NCBI GenBank assembly: GCA_008692225.1
Contig: VICG01000013.1
Span: 558,001-622,000, forward strand
From: Monilinia fructicola
Taxonomy: Eukaryota > Ascomycota > Leotiomycetes > Helotiales > Sclerotiniaceae
Length of the DNA: 64,000 nt
Direction of reading: 5' to 3'
Within the stretch, counting starts at the first letter, position 1, and each line of letters begins with the position of its first letter. Both the position numbers and the translations under genes were made by a program. Of this stretch, positions 47,479-60,847 are shown piece after piece. The notes beneath the pieces were generated by a model, which searched no databases, was not told where the DNA came from, and worked only from the letters and a program-made list of their open reading frames with translations.

Positions 47479-49930
47479 AATTGAGATAGGGTGTATAGCA
47501 CGGGATATGTTTGGCTATATTTGGGCAGGAAAGGGATTCTGGATATCAAATGGTTACTTGGCAGAGGTTACATTTCCTTACATGTTATGGAGTCTGGTTA
47601 TTAGCGAAGGAAACATGAAGTTCAAAAAATGAAGTTCAATGAAATCATGTTTTCCATTCAAAAAGGGCGATGATGTGGTTTTCATCATACTTCTATTTGT
47701 TACATATGGCTCAATTGTAAAAAAGCTTTCCAATGTCATCTGCACTGAGACAGCTGAATTAGGGTCTCCGCGAAAAAAAGTTAGGATTCAAAAGATTTTT
47801 CTTCTTTTTCCTCTCCTCGTTATATCCCAACACACTCTTCTTACTTGCCATCCATGTTTTCTTTTGAATTCATAGTATTCCACCGCATGGCAAGCACAGC
47901 TAGCATAGCGTCATTTGGAAAAATACTCAGCCAATTATCAACGTGCCCGCCTATGCCATTACATACCTCAAAGCATCTTCAAAAAGGACTATATCCCATC
48001 CAGATCCTCTGATCACTCCCCCCCCCCTTCTTCTCGCGTAAACTTGGTCTTCGATAGCTCGGGCCATTTACCCTTGTGCAAAGAGTTGCTCGTCCCCCTA
48101 GTGTCTTTTACTCACTAGTATCATCGCCGCCGGAACTCCTGATTTTTTGTTCCTTCGCCTTCCTCTTTCGTGGTGGAAATTGGGGGAATGACAATGCTGG
48201 CTTACGTTTTGGACCTGGTTCATGATATGCGTAGCGGGGGTATGAGGGAGGGGGGATTGGATGCGGGGTTTGAGAGGGGAACGTGTGATGATCGGAGGTT
48301 GGGAGGATGGTGATACTGAGGGGGACGGGGAGAACGAATTGGGCAGACGAGGGGGGGAAGAAGAGATAAGAGCGGCAGGGGAGAGAGAGGAGCGTGGATT
48401 ACGTCTGTAACACCATTACACATCAACAACTACCATCCAGACGTCAAGCCCAACAGGATCAGATACATCGTAGACTCATACTCGCAACAGCTCTTCGCCG
48501 TGCCACATCCCGAGTTCCAAAGTACGGAATACAAAGCCATCCATCCACCCCCTGATATTAACCAGGATAAAGCTGAGAGCATCATAAGATAGGTGTATAT
48601 GTCGATTCTCAAACAAGCAACGGAAATCAAGAACAACTTTTCTGCAATTTCTTTCTGGGTGGTAGGAGGAAGTGAGAGGAAGCTGTGCAGTTGGTTGTTG
48701 TTGTCTTGATCGAAGATTGTGATGTAGAATGTCCAGGTGGGTTGTATGATCGTTATCTTCCTTGGTGATCAATGAGGATAGATGGCGGGAAATTCTTTTG
48801 TAGCGAGTGAAGTAGGGAGGTGGGTTGGTGGGCGAGCAAGTAATACTGTTTATTTTTTCAAACACTAGATATTTGGCCCTTGGACAGTAGTTTTCTGATA
48901 TCTCGTTTCTACCACGGTAATCAGTCATTATATTATGATCCTTCAAGCACCCACCTGCTCCAAGTCGCATTCCATCATATTCCCCATTTCGCGTGTGGAA
49001 TCACTAATTAGGTGGTAAGTATGATGAATGAGATGGCAGAGTTCTAGATATCGAGTTTGGGTGTGCGTGTCCAGCACATGGTAAGGAGTACCATGGTGAG
49101 CATTGGATGGAGGTTTGCATTACTGACATGATCATCATCATCATCGTTGCGTTTCAAATACCATCCAAACAAGCTGCATGGGTGGGATATCGGGAGACTC
49201 TTACTGTTAACATTAACTATCGAATGATGTGTATCTCCAGCTCCTCCATTCATTCCAGAAATCACAACACTTAATAGGATTGATATCATGTGCGAAGATT
49301 TCAACTTTAAAACCCCCTGGCGAGAAGATCCATATACAGCGACTCACAAATTACCGAGTGATGAAAAGTCAACTACTTCTCCTCTACACCCACTCAAATA
49401 GAACCAAAATCCCAAAAGACATCACATACAACATTCATCGTCCTTTCCCGACTCCCCCGACTCCCCCAACCAGCTCAAGCAAATGCTGCAAATGCTGCAA
49501 ATCAAACAAAAACCCCCAACCTCCACCCACCCCCCGCGTATTCAAAACCAAACATCTTCCACCCGCCACATCATCGCAACACCCACAACAAATCCACAAG
49601 AACCAGACACAAGAGCCTCAAAAAACTCTATATTCCCCCCCCCCCCCCCATCAGCTCCTCTCCAGCATCCACACCCCACCCCAACCCACAAAACAGCCTA
49701 GGTAGCCCCCGACCCACCACCCAACCCACACGCCGCTTCTCACGCATCAATAACAAGCTCTCTACTAACACCTGATTAGCTACACTCACGATCAACACCT
49801 ATGCATCCCCCGTGATTCCTCAACTCGCCAATGCACTTCTGCTTCCTACCAATCAAGGGTATCCAAGTGGCCATCCTACACTCACTGCGGGATAGTATTT
49901 GATATTCCACATCCACCATTCACCATCCAA

Positions 49931-49965
49931 CCCTCAAACCCTCAAACCCTCAAACCCTCAAACCC
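49931..49965 (+). repeat. (CCCTCAAA)4 octamer repeat
   Basis: Four tandem copies of CCCTCAAA. It resembles but is not the CCCTAA telomere repeat of filamentous fungi. Confidence 0.9.
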
Positions 49966-50089
49966 AACACAAGCAACCCTCTCCCTCTCCCATCTACATC
50001 TACATCTACATCTACATCTTCTACATCTCCGTTTCCGTTTCCGTTTCCATTTTAGAAACCCAAATCCCCAGAACCAACCAATACGCATA

Positions 50090-50148
50090 CACACACACAC
50101 ACATACACATACATATACATACACATACACAAACACACAAACACACAT
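50090..50148 (+). repeat. CA-rich microsatellite
   Basis: Interrupted (CA)n with TA and AA variants, about 60 bp. Confidence 0.9.
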
Positions 50149-50616
50149 ATATATCGCCATCTTCATCGCCATCACCACGCAAAGCACCAAGCGCACCCAT
50201 CCCAAATCCTCAAATCCAATATCCAACACCTCAACCCAAGCACATCACATCACATCACATCACAGCACAGCACAACACAACACCCCCCACATTCCCACCA
50301 GATGATATTTATAGAATCATTTTTTTTGGTACGGATATTCAAGTGTGCGTTTGTATTTGCATTCGTATAAAACACGTTGTACTGTACCCTGCACACTACT
50401 ACTACTACACTACTGCTATACACAACAGACTAGGTACAGATAAAGCATCACTCACCACTCACCACTCACCACTCACCACTCTCTCCACCCATCAACCCAT
50501 CAACCCATCGAATCCGACGAAAAAAAAATCAAAAATCAAAATCGTGAACGATGGCAATGACGATGAAGATGACGACGACGACGTCTAGTCTAGATGGTGT
50601 GATTATATCGTGGTTA

Positions 50617-50650
50617 TGTGTGTGTGTATGTGTGTGTGTGTGTGTGTGTG
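50617..50650 (+). repeat. TG microsatellite
   Basis: (TG)n with one A interruption, complementary in sense to the CA run about 470 bp upstream. Confidence 0.9.
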
Positions 50651-50659
50651 TATCTTTAT

Positions 50660-50716
50660 ACTAATTACTAATTACTAATTACTAATTACTAATTACTAAT
50701 TACTAATTACTAATTA
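50660..50716 (+). repeat. (ACTAATT)8 heptamer repeat
   Basis: Eight perfect tandem heptamers directly after the TG run. Confidence 0.92.
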
Positions 50717-51194
50717 TTGGATTTTGAGATGAGATGAGATGAGATGAGACTAACATCCAAGTCAATGAAAGAAAGAGCAATTGTAGACATGGGGAGTACA
50801 CAACGAGATAGATACAATACACAGGGATGGGGTACCCATGGACATCCTGTGCTCTACTGTAGTTACGAGGAGGGAGCGGACGGAACGAATGCATTCCAAG
50901 GGTCCGCTTGACATTTCGCCGCCGTGCGGCTGTGGCACGCGACGGCGGGGAAAGCTCTTCAGCGTGCGTGAAGCGACGGCACGTCACGGATCACGCGGGT
51001 TGGGAGAGGTGGCGGCACGCGGGGGCGGGAAGGGTGATGTGCTGCACGTTCGGTCGACGATGCTCGGTATGAGTGTAGAGGGCTTGGACGAACGACATGG
51101 AGTCCAACTGCTCCATGGATATCGAAAGCCCACCGAAGCCGAGACCGACATGGGATGAATTGAGATTTGCACGACGTCTATCTCTTCGGGAATC

Positions 51195-51215
51195 GGGGGG
51201 GGGGGGGGGGGGGGG
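51195..51215 (+). repeat. Poly-G tract
   Basis: An uninterrupted run of about 21 G, the longest homopolymer in the window. Confidence 0.9.
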
Positions 51216-51604
51216 AAGAAAACGCGTGCTTAGGGTCTAGAATCTCTTGCTACCTCCTCTACCACGCAGGTCTCCAGAGGTTCACACCGTCGTCCCAGAG
51301 GGGATCCGAAGTAACGACATGCACGCACGAGTCGAGGTTCCATGCAAACACTCGAAATGAGATTAATGAAAACTTGATCCTTTCAACACCCGACACATCG
51401 CAGTGGGAAATTGCGAGAAATAATCCATCCGCGGATGACTTTGCCCGGCGTGCAACATGCATAGCATTAGCGATGTAATCACCCACCCGGTCCCCCTTAG
51501 CATGACGTCGACCATGGCATCGCCCGTTGTAAAAGCGTCGGAGTGGAAATGAATATACACCAACCCACCCACTTCACAATACAACATCAATCACATGACA
51601 CCAC

Positions 51605-51716
51605 GTCCATCGGGCTCAGATATGCCGATGTGCCGCCGGCACAGATTCAAACACCACGTCATGTCTCATGTCCATCGCTCAGATATGCCGATGTGCCCGG
51701 CCGGCAGTTCAGATTC
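51605..51716 (+). repeat. Imperfect direct repeat pair, about 45 bp each
   Basis: Copies at 51605-51648 and 51670-51716 share GTCCATCG, the 19-base CTCAGATATGCCGATGTGC, a CCGGC core and CAGATTC, in the same order with small indels. They start 65 bp apart. Confidence 0.85.
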
Positions 51717-54700
51717 CCCACTCCAAACCCCGCTTCCAAAAATATGTCCTGCAGCTGCTCGCGATAATTTTTCTTTCCTCGTTCACTCTATGCCAATCAT
51801 CCAAAATAGCACCCGCCAGTCTCTTCACAGAACTATATCGCCGTGCGTGGGTATAAATTGCCCCCGTTGGCGACCACTTGGTGCAATGTCCAAATTCCCC
51901 GGAAAGGAGCATCGGCACTTGCGAGCGTTTCTCTTTCGGACCTCGATGGATCATGGCTGATGTGAATGGATTGTGGATTGTGAGTGAAAGGGGTGCATGG
52001 GACGTTGTGAGGAAGTACGGATAATGGAAATAACGGCATAGCGTACGGCGTACGTAAAGAATCTGAGAGTACCCCAGCTTTGACAACCTGTGCGCATTTC
52101 GTGGATCGAGGGGATATCATGGGGAATGGCAAATGGGAAATCTGGCTACATGCGCTACCGCGCACAAAACATCTTGAATCCCAAATATCGTAAATAAGGT
52201 TTGGATATTGAAGATGAGCTTACCTGATGTGGACGATGCGTTGCAGGTACGATGGACTACTCCCAATCCATCCAAGTACGCTCGTGCAAATTTGCACTTG
52301 GAGCCGAGGAAAATGTGAACCCGCCCAACGCCTGTCAAAGAGATGCCCTTAATGGACCAGATGAATCATGATGCGGCACTTTCAAACCTTAAAATTAGTC
52401 ATACTAGACTCATGAAACAATCGTGAAGTCCAGACCACTCGGCGCGTCCGCGGCCAGCAGGACTAGCTCTGTGAGCCGCTGGACTTATAAACGCCACTAG
52501 GATAGTAGGAAGTAGACATACGGGACGGGAAAGCACAAGGGATGTCCATGGTTCTCCCATCACAGATAACGCCGATAAAAACTAGCACTTAGATTCGGCG
52601 GAAGCTTACCGTTTATTCCACAAAGGCGGTAGATATACTTTATTTTGATGTCAGACGTGACAATTTTGCGCCGTTGATGTACAAATCCAAGTGTAGTGGT
52701 GGTGTCACTCTGCATGCCTACCGTCGTTGGACTATCGAAAAGATCACATCGAATCCATGCATTTGGTGTTCCTCTGGTTCTTTTCTCAAACTTGGACGTT
52801 TGAATTGTATTCCATTAGGGTCTTGGTCTAGACTCGGCTACGTTTTCGTAGCTATGTAAACTGCCAAACACACGCCAGCCGAGTACTCACATACAACAAC
52901 CTTTACTAAAAGGATGCTAATTTTGCACTCTATAAAAAAGGTCTAGAAACCCGCCAGGGAAAATCCAAAAAAAGTAAACCCAAAAAAGAGAAGAAGAAAA
53001 GAAGAAGAAAAAAAAGGGAAAAAAAAAGAAACCATAGAATGATATACTGAGGAAAATGATGCTTATGTGAGTGATATTACCACTTGCTTTGTCATGTCCA
53101 TCACATCATGTCGAAGGATTTCTCTCTGTACTCACAATCTTGTCAGATGTCCAACTTCATCACCAAAGCAGGTAGATATAGGCGAAAAGAAAACTTCCTT
53201 TTCGCTCACGTTGGTTCTCCAGCATGCTTGCTCCATGCACAATACCTGCACCATACATGCTGTACTCCTTTGTAACCTGTACCTTTCGCGAAAGTGATGT
53301 GTGATACAACCTGAAATCCAGCCATCGCCATGAGTCTTGATCCTTGGAGATCCCGAGGATATGGCACGTCGAATTTCAGCCACGGCTATAAATATCCCCC
53401 TTTGCATAATCGCATGAGCTTTTTCCTTCGGAGAAAGGACTCCTGGAGGCCGAAAATCGGAAAGTCCGTCGTGATATTATTTTTTCGCCCTGTCATCTCT
53501 GTCTGGGTCAGATGCTCGTTCGTTCAGCCGTGCTGACTGACATGAGTGTGGCGTATAGATTGGCAGGAAGGCTTCATCGATGGAATATCCCTTGCTTGGG
53601 ATCCTCTTGATGGAATTCTAGAAGATTACTGTGTTCAGTTAGGCCCAACATTCAATATCAAGCTCTGTCTCTGAGCTGTTTCGTAACATTCGATAGATCT
53701 TCTGGAAGGAATGGGTGAATCAATATTGGCTGCAATGGAAAGTTCTGTTATAACTTAATTAGATTGAACCACGAGGGAATTTGAGATAGTGTCTCTGATG
53801 CAGGTACGAGATGGCGAATATTGGTCATGTTTAAGAATTGGAATGTTCTTTTTTTGGATCTGACTGCGTCACATACGGAGATAAGATTTGTCCACGTGGA
53901 AATCCTTCCTTTTTGTGGAGTGGACAATTGCGCTGTGGTTATGAGGCGCGAAAAGGATGAGAGGGAAGCTTTTTTGGGGGGGGGCCTTGGTACTTGGTAC
54001 GCTGTATCTTTCGTATTGCTGCATTTGCTTGAGTGGATCTTCTGGTCATGGAATGTGGCTCGGAGATACAAAGGTTGAAAAGAAATAATCTGCCGTCATT
54101 TCGGCTTTCAATGAAAGGATATAGGCGATGTGAACCCGAGTGCCCAGGTGGCTTATGTTAACGACTTGAGGAGGTAGGTGAAGATTAAGAAAGCTGATGG
54201 AGGGCGGTCTGCGGAGGGCTTGAAGGATTTAGAGTACTACCAATACAATACAGTCAGTATTCCGTACGCTGGTCGGATTGATACCGAGCGATGTCTTTTC
54301 TGGCGTGAAATCATTGCATATGAATAATATGAATAATACGTGGTATGGGACGGGTGCATATCTTCCTTTCAGCTGATGATGCCATTTTGAAGCGTTTGAA
54401 TCTCCAGAGTTTGCATGGCGGTATTTTCTTGTCGCCAGCATCGGATAGGAGAGGAGGTGAATGATGACATCTGAAGAAGATCAGTCAGTGTATCCCTTGC
54501 AAAAGGAGATGAAACGCAATAAGGCAAGGTATGTCTTACCTAAACGCGATCCACCGAACCATTACTTTGATATGAGTGAATGATGAGACACGGTAATAAG
54601 GAGAAGGAAGTGATCAAGTAGAATCGAGTGAGGTTGAGTTTTATAAGAACATATTGTTGACGTTTGAAGCACATAGGCGAATGAAGGGGGGTGAAATACT

Positions 54701-56762
54701 GTACAACTAGGCTCTGTCGGACAAGATGAAGATGGCATGGATCATAGATAGCACACGTTCGTGCCGGAGACTACTTGTGATGAATGGGGGCCGAATTACG
54801 AATGCCATCGGGAATAATGTATACAGACAGATATGGGACGGGCAAGACTGTAAGGGAGTTGTACTCCGTATAGTATGATCGTCTTGATCGACTCCCAAGG
54901 GCCGTGTTTGATAGGCCGATGGCCAGGTAATTTGTGCGTAGGGAGTATAGGATAAGGGAATACAATATCTCCGCGGTCAAGGTCAGGGTCAAGGTCAAGC
55001 TATCTTGCCGAGCGACCGACCGACAGATAGTAGATACTGTACGGAGTACAATACCTCAATATCTAAATTAATCAAAAGGATCCGTACGTCAGTACTCCGT
55101 GCAGGAAGTCACCTTGGAAGGAAGCAGGAAGGAAGTAGTAAGAAAGTAGTATTTGCTTATCATCAGTAAATAAGGTTATTTGGTTGGTTCATTCTACGGA
55201 ATCGTGATGCCAAGTGATGCTAGATTCGCTCAAAACACTACCAGTATCTGGAGGCAGCTGGAGCTGGAGATTGCCCAGGTGTGTGTTGTCATGTTGAGGT
55301 ACATACTCGAGCATAACTTGTAACGAGTAGGTAGGCAGGTAGTATACTATTAGATACAGTACAGTATATACCCGGGGACAGTATATACAGTATCCATGAT
55401 ATATTGGGATAGGGAATACATATCTATATGTATACTTCTGTATATATATGTATATGCAAATATACCTAGGACGTCTACATATACTTACCTACCTAGGTAG
55501 GTGTATATATATGTATAATACTATTGAGTATGTATATGCATATATACGTATATATGTATAGACAGACATACATACAAACAAACATACAAACACATCATAC
55601 TCTGCACATACATACATATACTGCTAGTAAGCATTAGAACAAGCCTGGAGCAAAGAAACATGACTCAATTCCAGTTGAATACTACCTGGGTAGGTAGTCA
55701 TGCAGAATGGTTTCACGACATCACTGGCACCACTGGCACCACGCTACTTTATCCCTCGCACCCTCTCACCCTCGCACCCTCTCACCCCTCGTGCTACTCT
55801 TCCACCAATTCATTCCATTTCATCATCCATTTCTTCCACCGTATCCTTCTCCCCACATGCCGGGCATCTCAACCCATCTCAACCCATCCGAACGAATCCG
55901 AACCAACCAATCTCAGCCATCCACCACACACCCTCATCCTTATCCCATCCCTTTTTTCCCTGGATCAAAGCCATGCCACACCCCTGTGAATGCCATGTGT
56001 GTTTGAGTTCCCCCCCTTGTCACCTTGGTTCTTCCCTCCTTGCCGTCCAAGCAACAGCTCAAAGATTGTCTAATACTGTGCTATACAGGACTGTACGGGA
56101 CTGTCCTGTACTGTCTATAGTTCTAGTCTAAAGTTAACCAACCCTACAATACGGTACGGTACTGTAACTTAACGATTCCATGAAATCCTCCCCCCCCAGA
56201 AGTTAGTGAACTCATCTACGAACCCAGATTCGCCATTCTTTCCCACCATTTGGGTGGGCATTGTTCAGGGTTCAGGGCCCACAGTCACGAACGCCGACAG
56301 GACAGCGAAGTACTCTGTGGGAATATTATGCTTGTGCAAAAACGCCTCCAAATTCCTCTCCACCCTTTTATAGTGGAAACGCAAGGTTGGATGGATATCT
56401 TGTGGTAGAACTATAATACGGTCAATGTACACGCACTCTGCCCGGAGAGTATTATGGTGAAGTCCATGGTGGTCTGAACTGTTGTTACTGTTGTTAGTCT
56501 GTGTATTGTTCTATGCTGTTCGGTGCTGTATTGATGGAGCAAAGCAAGGTTCTTTCTGTCTGCATCTATCTGAAGTCTGGTATTTGATGCAGTGCAGCTT
56601 ATATTGCCTAGGTATTTATTCTCTGAAAATATGCTGTAATTTACCTAAAAATGAAGAAGAGAGAAATAAGGAACGAGTAGGGTAGGAATAAAGGAGAAGA
56701 AGATAAAGAAAGAGAAGTATTATAATATTAATAATATGAAGAGATTATAATATAAATATAAA

Positions 56763-57015
56763 GATGAATATATATATTATTATATTAATTATTATATTTA
56801 TTACATGTACTTATTATTATATTATATTATATTATTATTATATTATTATTATATTTATTATTATATTATATTTATTACTATATCTATTATTATATTTATT
56901 ATTATATTTATTATATATCTATTATTATATTTATTATTATATTATTATTACTACATCTATTACTTTACCTATTACTATATCTATCACCATATTTATTACT
57001 ATATTTATTACTATA
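56763..57015 (+). repeat. ATT/TATTAT-rich microsatellite tract
   Basis: About 250 bp of imperfect ATT trinucleotide-type repeat grading into TATTACTATATT units; no G apart from rare interruptions. Confidence 0.85.
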
Positions 57016-57680
57016 AGTTAAATATATTCAATTTATAATTCCAGGTTATCATTTAACTTCCTTATAAGGTACTATCTATCTAAACCTACCTATCTATCTA
57101 ATACCTAGGTCCTCAAAGTACTCAAAGTACTCAAAGGAATCTCTCACTGATTCATCCATATCTATCTAACATTACCATTAATTAACATTCATATTTAATA
57201 TCTATATTTATGTTTATTATATTAGCATTTATATTTATTGTATTAGCATTTTATATTCATACTTATATTTACATTAACACTCACATCCACATCCACATCC
57301 ACATCCACATCCACATCCATTCAACCTTCACTCAAATCAGACCTCAGACCTCAAACGCCAGTCAATCAATCGGTGGTAGTGCTAGTAGTAGTCGTAGTCG
57401 TAGTAAAAGGACCTAGCAGTAACAGTAATAGCGGTGGTCCGTTCACAAACAACAGACAACAGACAGACAATTCCTTTTTTTTTCTCTTTTCCTCCTCTCT
57501 ATTAGGGAATTTCAAGCTTTCCTCGTCCTTTGATCTCTTTTCTCAGCCTAGATGTCTTTTGATTGACTCTTTTCATTATTCATTCATTGTCTGGCTGTTC
57601 AATCTCTTCATCTGACCAAAAGTTTCATCCCAAACATTCCAAAGAAGAAAAGGAAGGAAGGAAAGCATTTCGTCTAGAAT

Positions 57681-57719
57681 CATTCCATCCCATCCCATCC
57701 CATCCCATCCCATCCCATC
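57681..57719 (+). repeat. (CATCC)n pentamer repeat
   Basis: About seven tandem CATCC units, with degenerate copies continuing to about 57800. Confidence 0.9.
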
Positions 57720-57882
57720 TCACCTCACTCATCCCATCCTATTCTATCCTATCCCATCCCATCCATCCCATCCCATTCCATTCCATCCCACCCTATCAAT
57801 TCCATCATATCCCATCCATCCATCCCATCTTTGTTCCTAAATCTACACCGTCCATACTTTGGGTATTGTACTGGACTATATT

Positions 57883-57909
57883 GTATTGCACTGCACTGCA
57901 CTGCACTGT
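57883..57909 (+). repeat. GCACT pentamer repeat, left copy
   Basis: Four GCACT-phase units preceded by GTATT. A reverse-complement copy with the same flank lies at 61893-61925, on the other side of the kinase gene. Confidence 0.85.
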
Positions 57910-58702
57910 ACTTGTCTCCCTGTCTCCCTGTCTCCCTCTTGACTTACCTTCCTCCTTCCAAGTTTATTCATCCACCTGGGCATTCATTGTTCATCCATTC
58001 ATTCAATTCAAATTTATAAGATACTGAAGCTTTTTGCTTCAAACTACCGAATCATCCCTCTCTCGCTCATAATAAATAAATAAACCCCTCCCTATTATAA
58101 TTACTATTATCATTACTATTATATTTATTATATTATCATAATCGCAGGGAACAACACACTTATATTAACTGACGATACTTACTACTTCACTTATTACTTA
58201 TTATTACTTGAATTATTATTTATTTATTGATTTATTCCTTATTCTTTATTCTTTATTCTCTATTACTTATCATTTACTTTTTATTCTGTTCACCTTCTTC
58301 ACCTTCTTCGACTTCTTCACATTCTTCACTTTCTCACATTCTTCACATCCTTCACATCCTTCACTTTCTTCACCTTTCTTCACCCTCCTCCTCTTCTTCC
58401 TCACCTTCACCTTCACCTTCTTCTTTATCTTCGCTTCGACAACAATATCTCTTACATACCCAATCTGACTTCCAATTTACTTTGGAAAATAAACATCCTC
58501 CCCATATCGATAAAGATCGACCCGAAATTTCACCTTGGGTCCTGGATATATTTCTCCTTTCCGCATGGTCTATACTTGTTCGCCGAATGTCTCCATCTAC
58601 AAAACTAATCGCATTCCCATAAAATTTTAAATCGGACGTTTGGAAGTTTGGACGTTTGGAGCTTTCGGAAGATAAGTCTTTATCTACAAGACTTTTGCGC
58701 CC

Positions 58703-60847
58703 ATGGGAAACAGTTCTGGAAAGCCGGTGAACTTCGCAGATGAAGGTATGCATGGATTTTGTTGATATGCGGTTCAGTGGCAAGACATGGTGCAAGCCAT
58801 TCTTGAACAATTCGGGTCCTTTTGGCTTCTTTGTTGCGGGTAATCGTTTCCCGTCACCCATCTTGTGCTGACATGTGTTTTCTCTGCGCAATAGTGAGCC
58901 TGAACCACTTCCGACTTCTGCGAGTCGTTGGAAAGGGTGCTTTTTGGTAAAGTACGCATAGTAGAGAGAAAGGACACTGGCTTGACGTTTGCGCTGAAGT
59001 ATATTCGCAAGGATGAGGGTGCGTAGTCCTCAACCAGATCTTAAAACAATTGCTAATCTATGGAAAATGTAGTGGTTCGACAAGAAAGTGTGCGGAATAT
59101 AATTCGAGAGCGACGAATGTTGGAGCATCTCAATCACCCATTTATTTGTAACTTGCGCTATAGTTTTCAAGACATTGAGTACATGTAGGTTGCATTGGAC
59201 GCTGGGACCTAACCCATCAGCAATCACTAATCGTTCAACAAACAGGTATCTCGTGGTGGATTTAATGAATGGCGGAGATTTACGATTCCATATTTCAAGA
59301 AAGACCTTCACTGAGGAAGCGGTTCAGTTCTGGATTGCGGAACTTGGAATCGCCTTAAAGTACATACACAAACAGGGTATCATACATAGGGATGTCAAAC
59401 CTGACAATGTTTTGTTGGATTCAGAGGGGCACATTCATTTGGCGGATTTTGTTTGTACTCCCCGGGTCCCTTCCCTAGGTGGAACACAGCGCTAACATTA
59501 TGCAGAATGTTGCATCGGATTACACTTCACATAGATTATTGACTAGCAAATCTGGCACTCTAGCTTATCTTGCACCAGAAGTCTACAAAGGATGTGGATA
59601 TGGACCTGGCGCAGATTGGTGGTCATTAGGTGTACTGTTTTACGAATGTATCTACAACAAGGTATGATTCGACCTAATTTCATTTTCCCCGTCACCTCCA
59701 CTCTTCCCTCTTCCGTTCTAACCAATGCCTGCAGCGGCCATTCGAAGGTAGCACACAGACAAACTTGGCGGCACAAATAACCAAAGCTGCACCAAATTTC
59801 CCCATAACTGCACCAGCAGTTTCCATGCCATGTTTACATGCCATCAGCTCAGCTTTGGAGGAGGATCCGGCGAAGCGGATGGGCTCAGCTGGATTTGAAA
59901 CTTTACCGACAACCCTTTCTTCAGACCTATTGATTTTGAAGCCCTGGAGCGAAAAGAGATCGAGCCGGTCTTCGTCCCATCTAGGGAAAAGACAAATTTC
60001 GATGCTACTTATGATCTGGAGGAACTGTTGTTGGAGGAAGCACCATTAGAAGCTCGAGCACGCCGTCAAAAACCAAGAGAGGCTTTAAAGGATGATGCGA
60101 CGGAAAAGGAAATCAAGGAAGAGGAACTCCATAAGATGATTGAAGCTCAGTTCACTACATTCGATTACACCAAGGCAGCGTATGATAGGTTAGCACTCCC
60201 CTGCAACCCACTTCCCCTTATGCTAACTTGATACGCTAGATACAACGAAGGTGGTGATCCAAGTTCCCCGCCCCCCGTGACGCAGAACATGAGTCCATCC
60301 ACCCCAGCATCACACATCTCCGATGAATTTCCCAAGGCCACCCTCACGCGCGCCTTGTCCAAGACGCGGAAGAGGGCTGCTTCACGGTCTCAACCATCCT
60401 CGCGATCCGAGTCACCATCGAACAGTGCCAATGTTCCACCGGTTCCAAGCTCGCAATTTCCTGGCTCGCCACAACCCATCCCAAAACACTAGTCCCATTT
60501 TAGGACCTCCTCGTTCGGTACCCATACCCACTCACCAAGTACGAGCAAGACACCCCTGTCACCGTATCAACAATCATACAACCGCCCTCATCGCCCTGGT
60601 GGAATCCGCAAAAGAATCGCAAGGTGGAGGTATGCAGGTTGTATTGGGGGAAACGGGAAGCTGGTCAGAATTGGCCAAGCAAGATACAACCCTACCTGCA
60701 GACGCCAAGTTGATTGAAGCACAAGCCAAGCCCACTGGAATGTTAGGATTCTTATCAAGGAAGAGAGGCAGAGGGCACAGTCCAAAGCCACAGGAGAGAG
60801 GCATTCTAGGAAAGGAAGGCGCGAGAGTTATCATAAGCCAGGGATGA
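58703..60847 (+). CDS. YANK/STK32-like AGC-family protein kinase (frame disruptions)
   Basis: A serine/threonine kinase resembling the YANK (STK32) branch of the AGC group. The start is MGNSSGKPVNFADE, whose Gly2 could be myristoylated. Exons as read: 58703-58745, 58895-59018, 59073-59184, 59246-59450, 59506-59661, 59735-60188 and 60236 to the end. Motifs in order: GKGAFGKVRIVERKD (Gly-rich loop), FALKYIRK (ATP Lys), HRDVKPDN (catalytic loop), LADFNVAS (DFN instead of DFG, as in YANK kinases), SGTLAYLAPEV, GADWWSLGVLFYE. The tail has NPFFRPIDFEAL, ARRQKPREAL and AQFTTFDYTKAAYDR, then a Ser/Pro-rich stretch and LGFLSRKRGRGHSPKP. One extra T in the run at 58941-58945 breaks the Gly-rich loop. 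A missing base at 59902-59904 and a shift near 60490 also interrupt the frame. Its biological role in fungi is not established here. Confidence 0.85.

Larger units (their letters stand above)
47479..58702. other. 11 kb gene-poor, repeat-rich interval
   Basis: No gene could be supported over this stretch. Its open frames are translated low-complexity DNA (His/Pro/Thr-rich, Ile/Tyr-rich or Ser/Phe-rich). Features include poly-C and poly-G runs (49637, 51195), CA, TG, CATCC, CACATC and ATT repeats, palindromic TACCTAGGTA-type words (55320-55510), and a locally G+C-rich segment at about 50870-51170. The last kilobase (57.6-58.5 kb) is CT-rich and could be the promoter and leader of the kinase gene. 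An unrecognised lineage-specific gene or non-coding RNA cannot be excluded. Confidence 0.5.

Noticed and set aside
49931..49965. Telomere-like CCCTCAAA repeat
   Set aside because: Unit is eight bases and differs from TTAGGG/CCCTAA; only four copies, internal position.
49899..50588. 229-codon plus-strand frame
   Set aside because: Entirely translated simple repeats (CA, ATC, CACATC).
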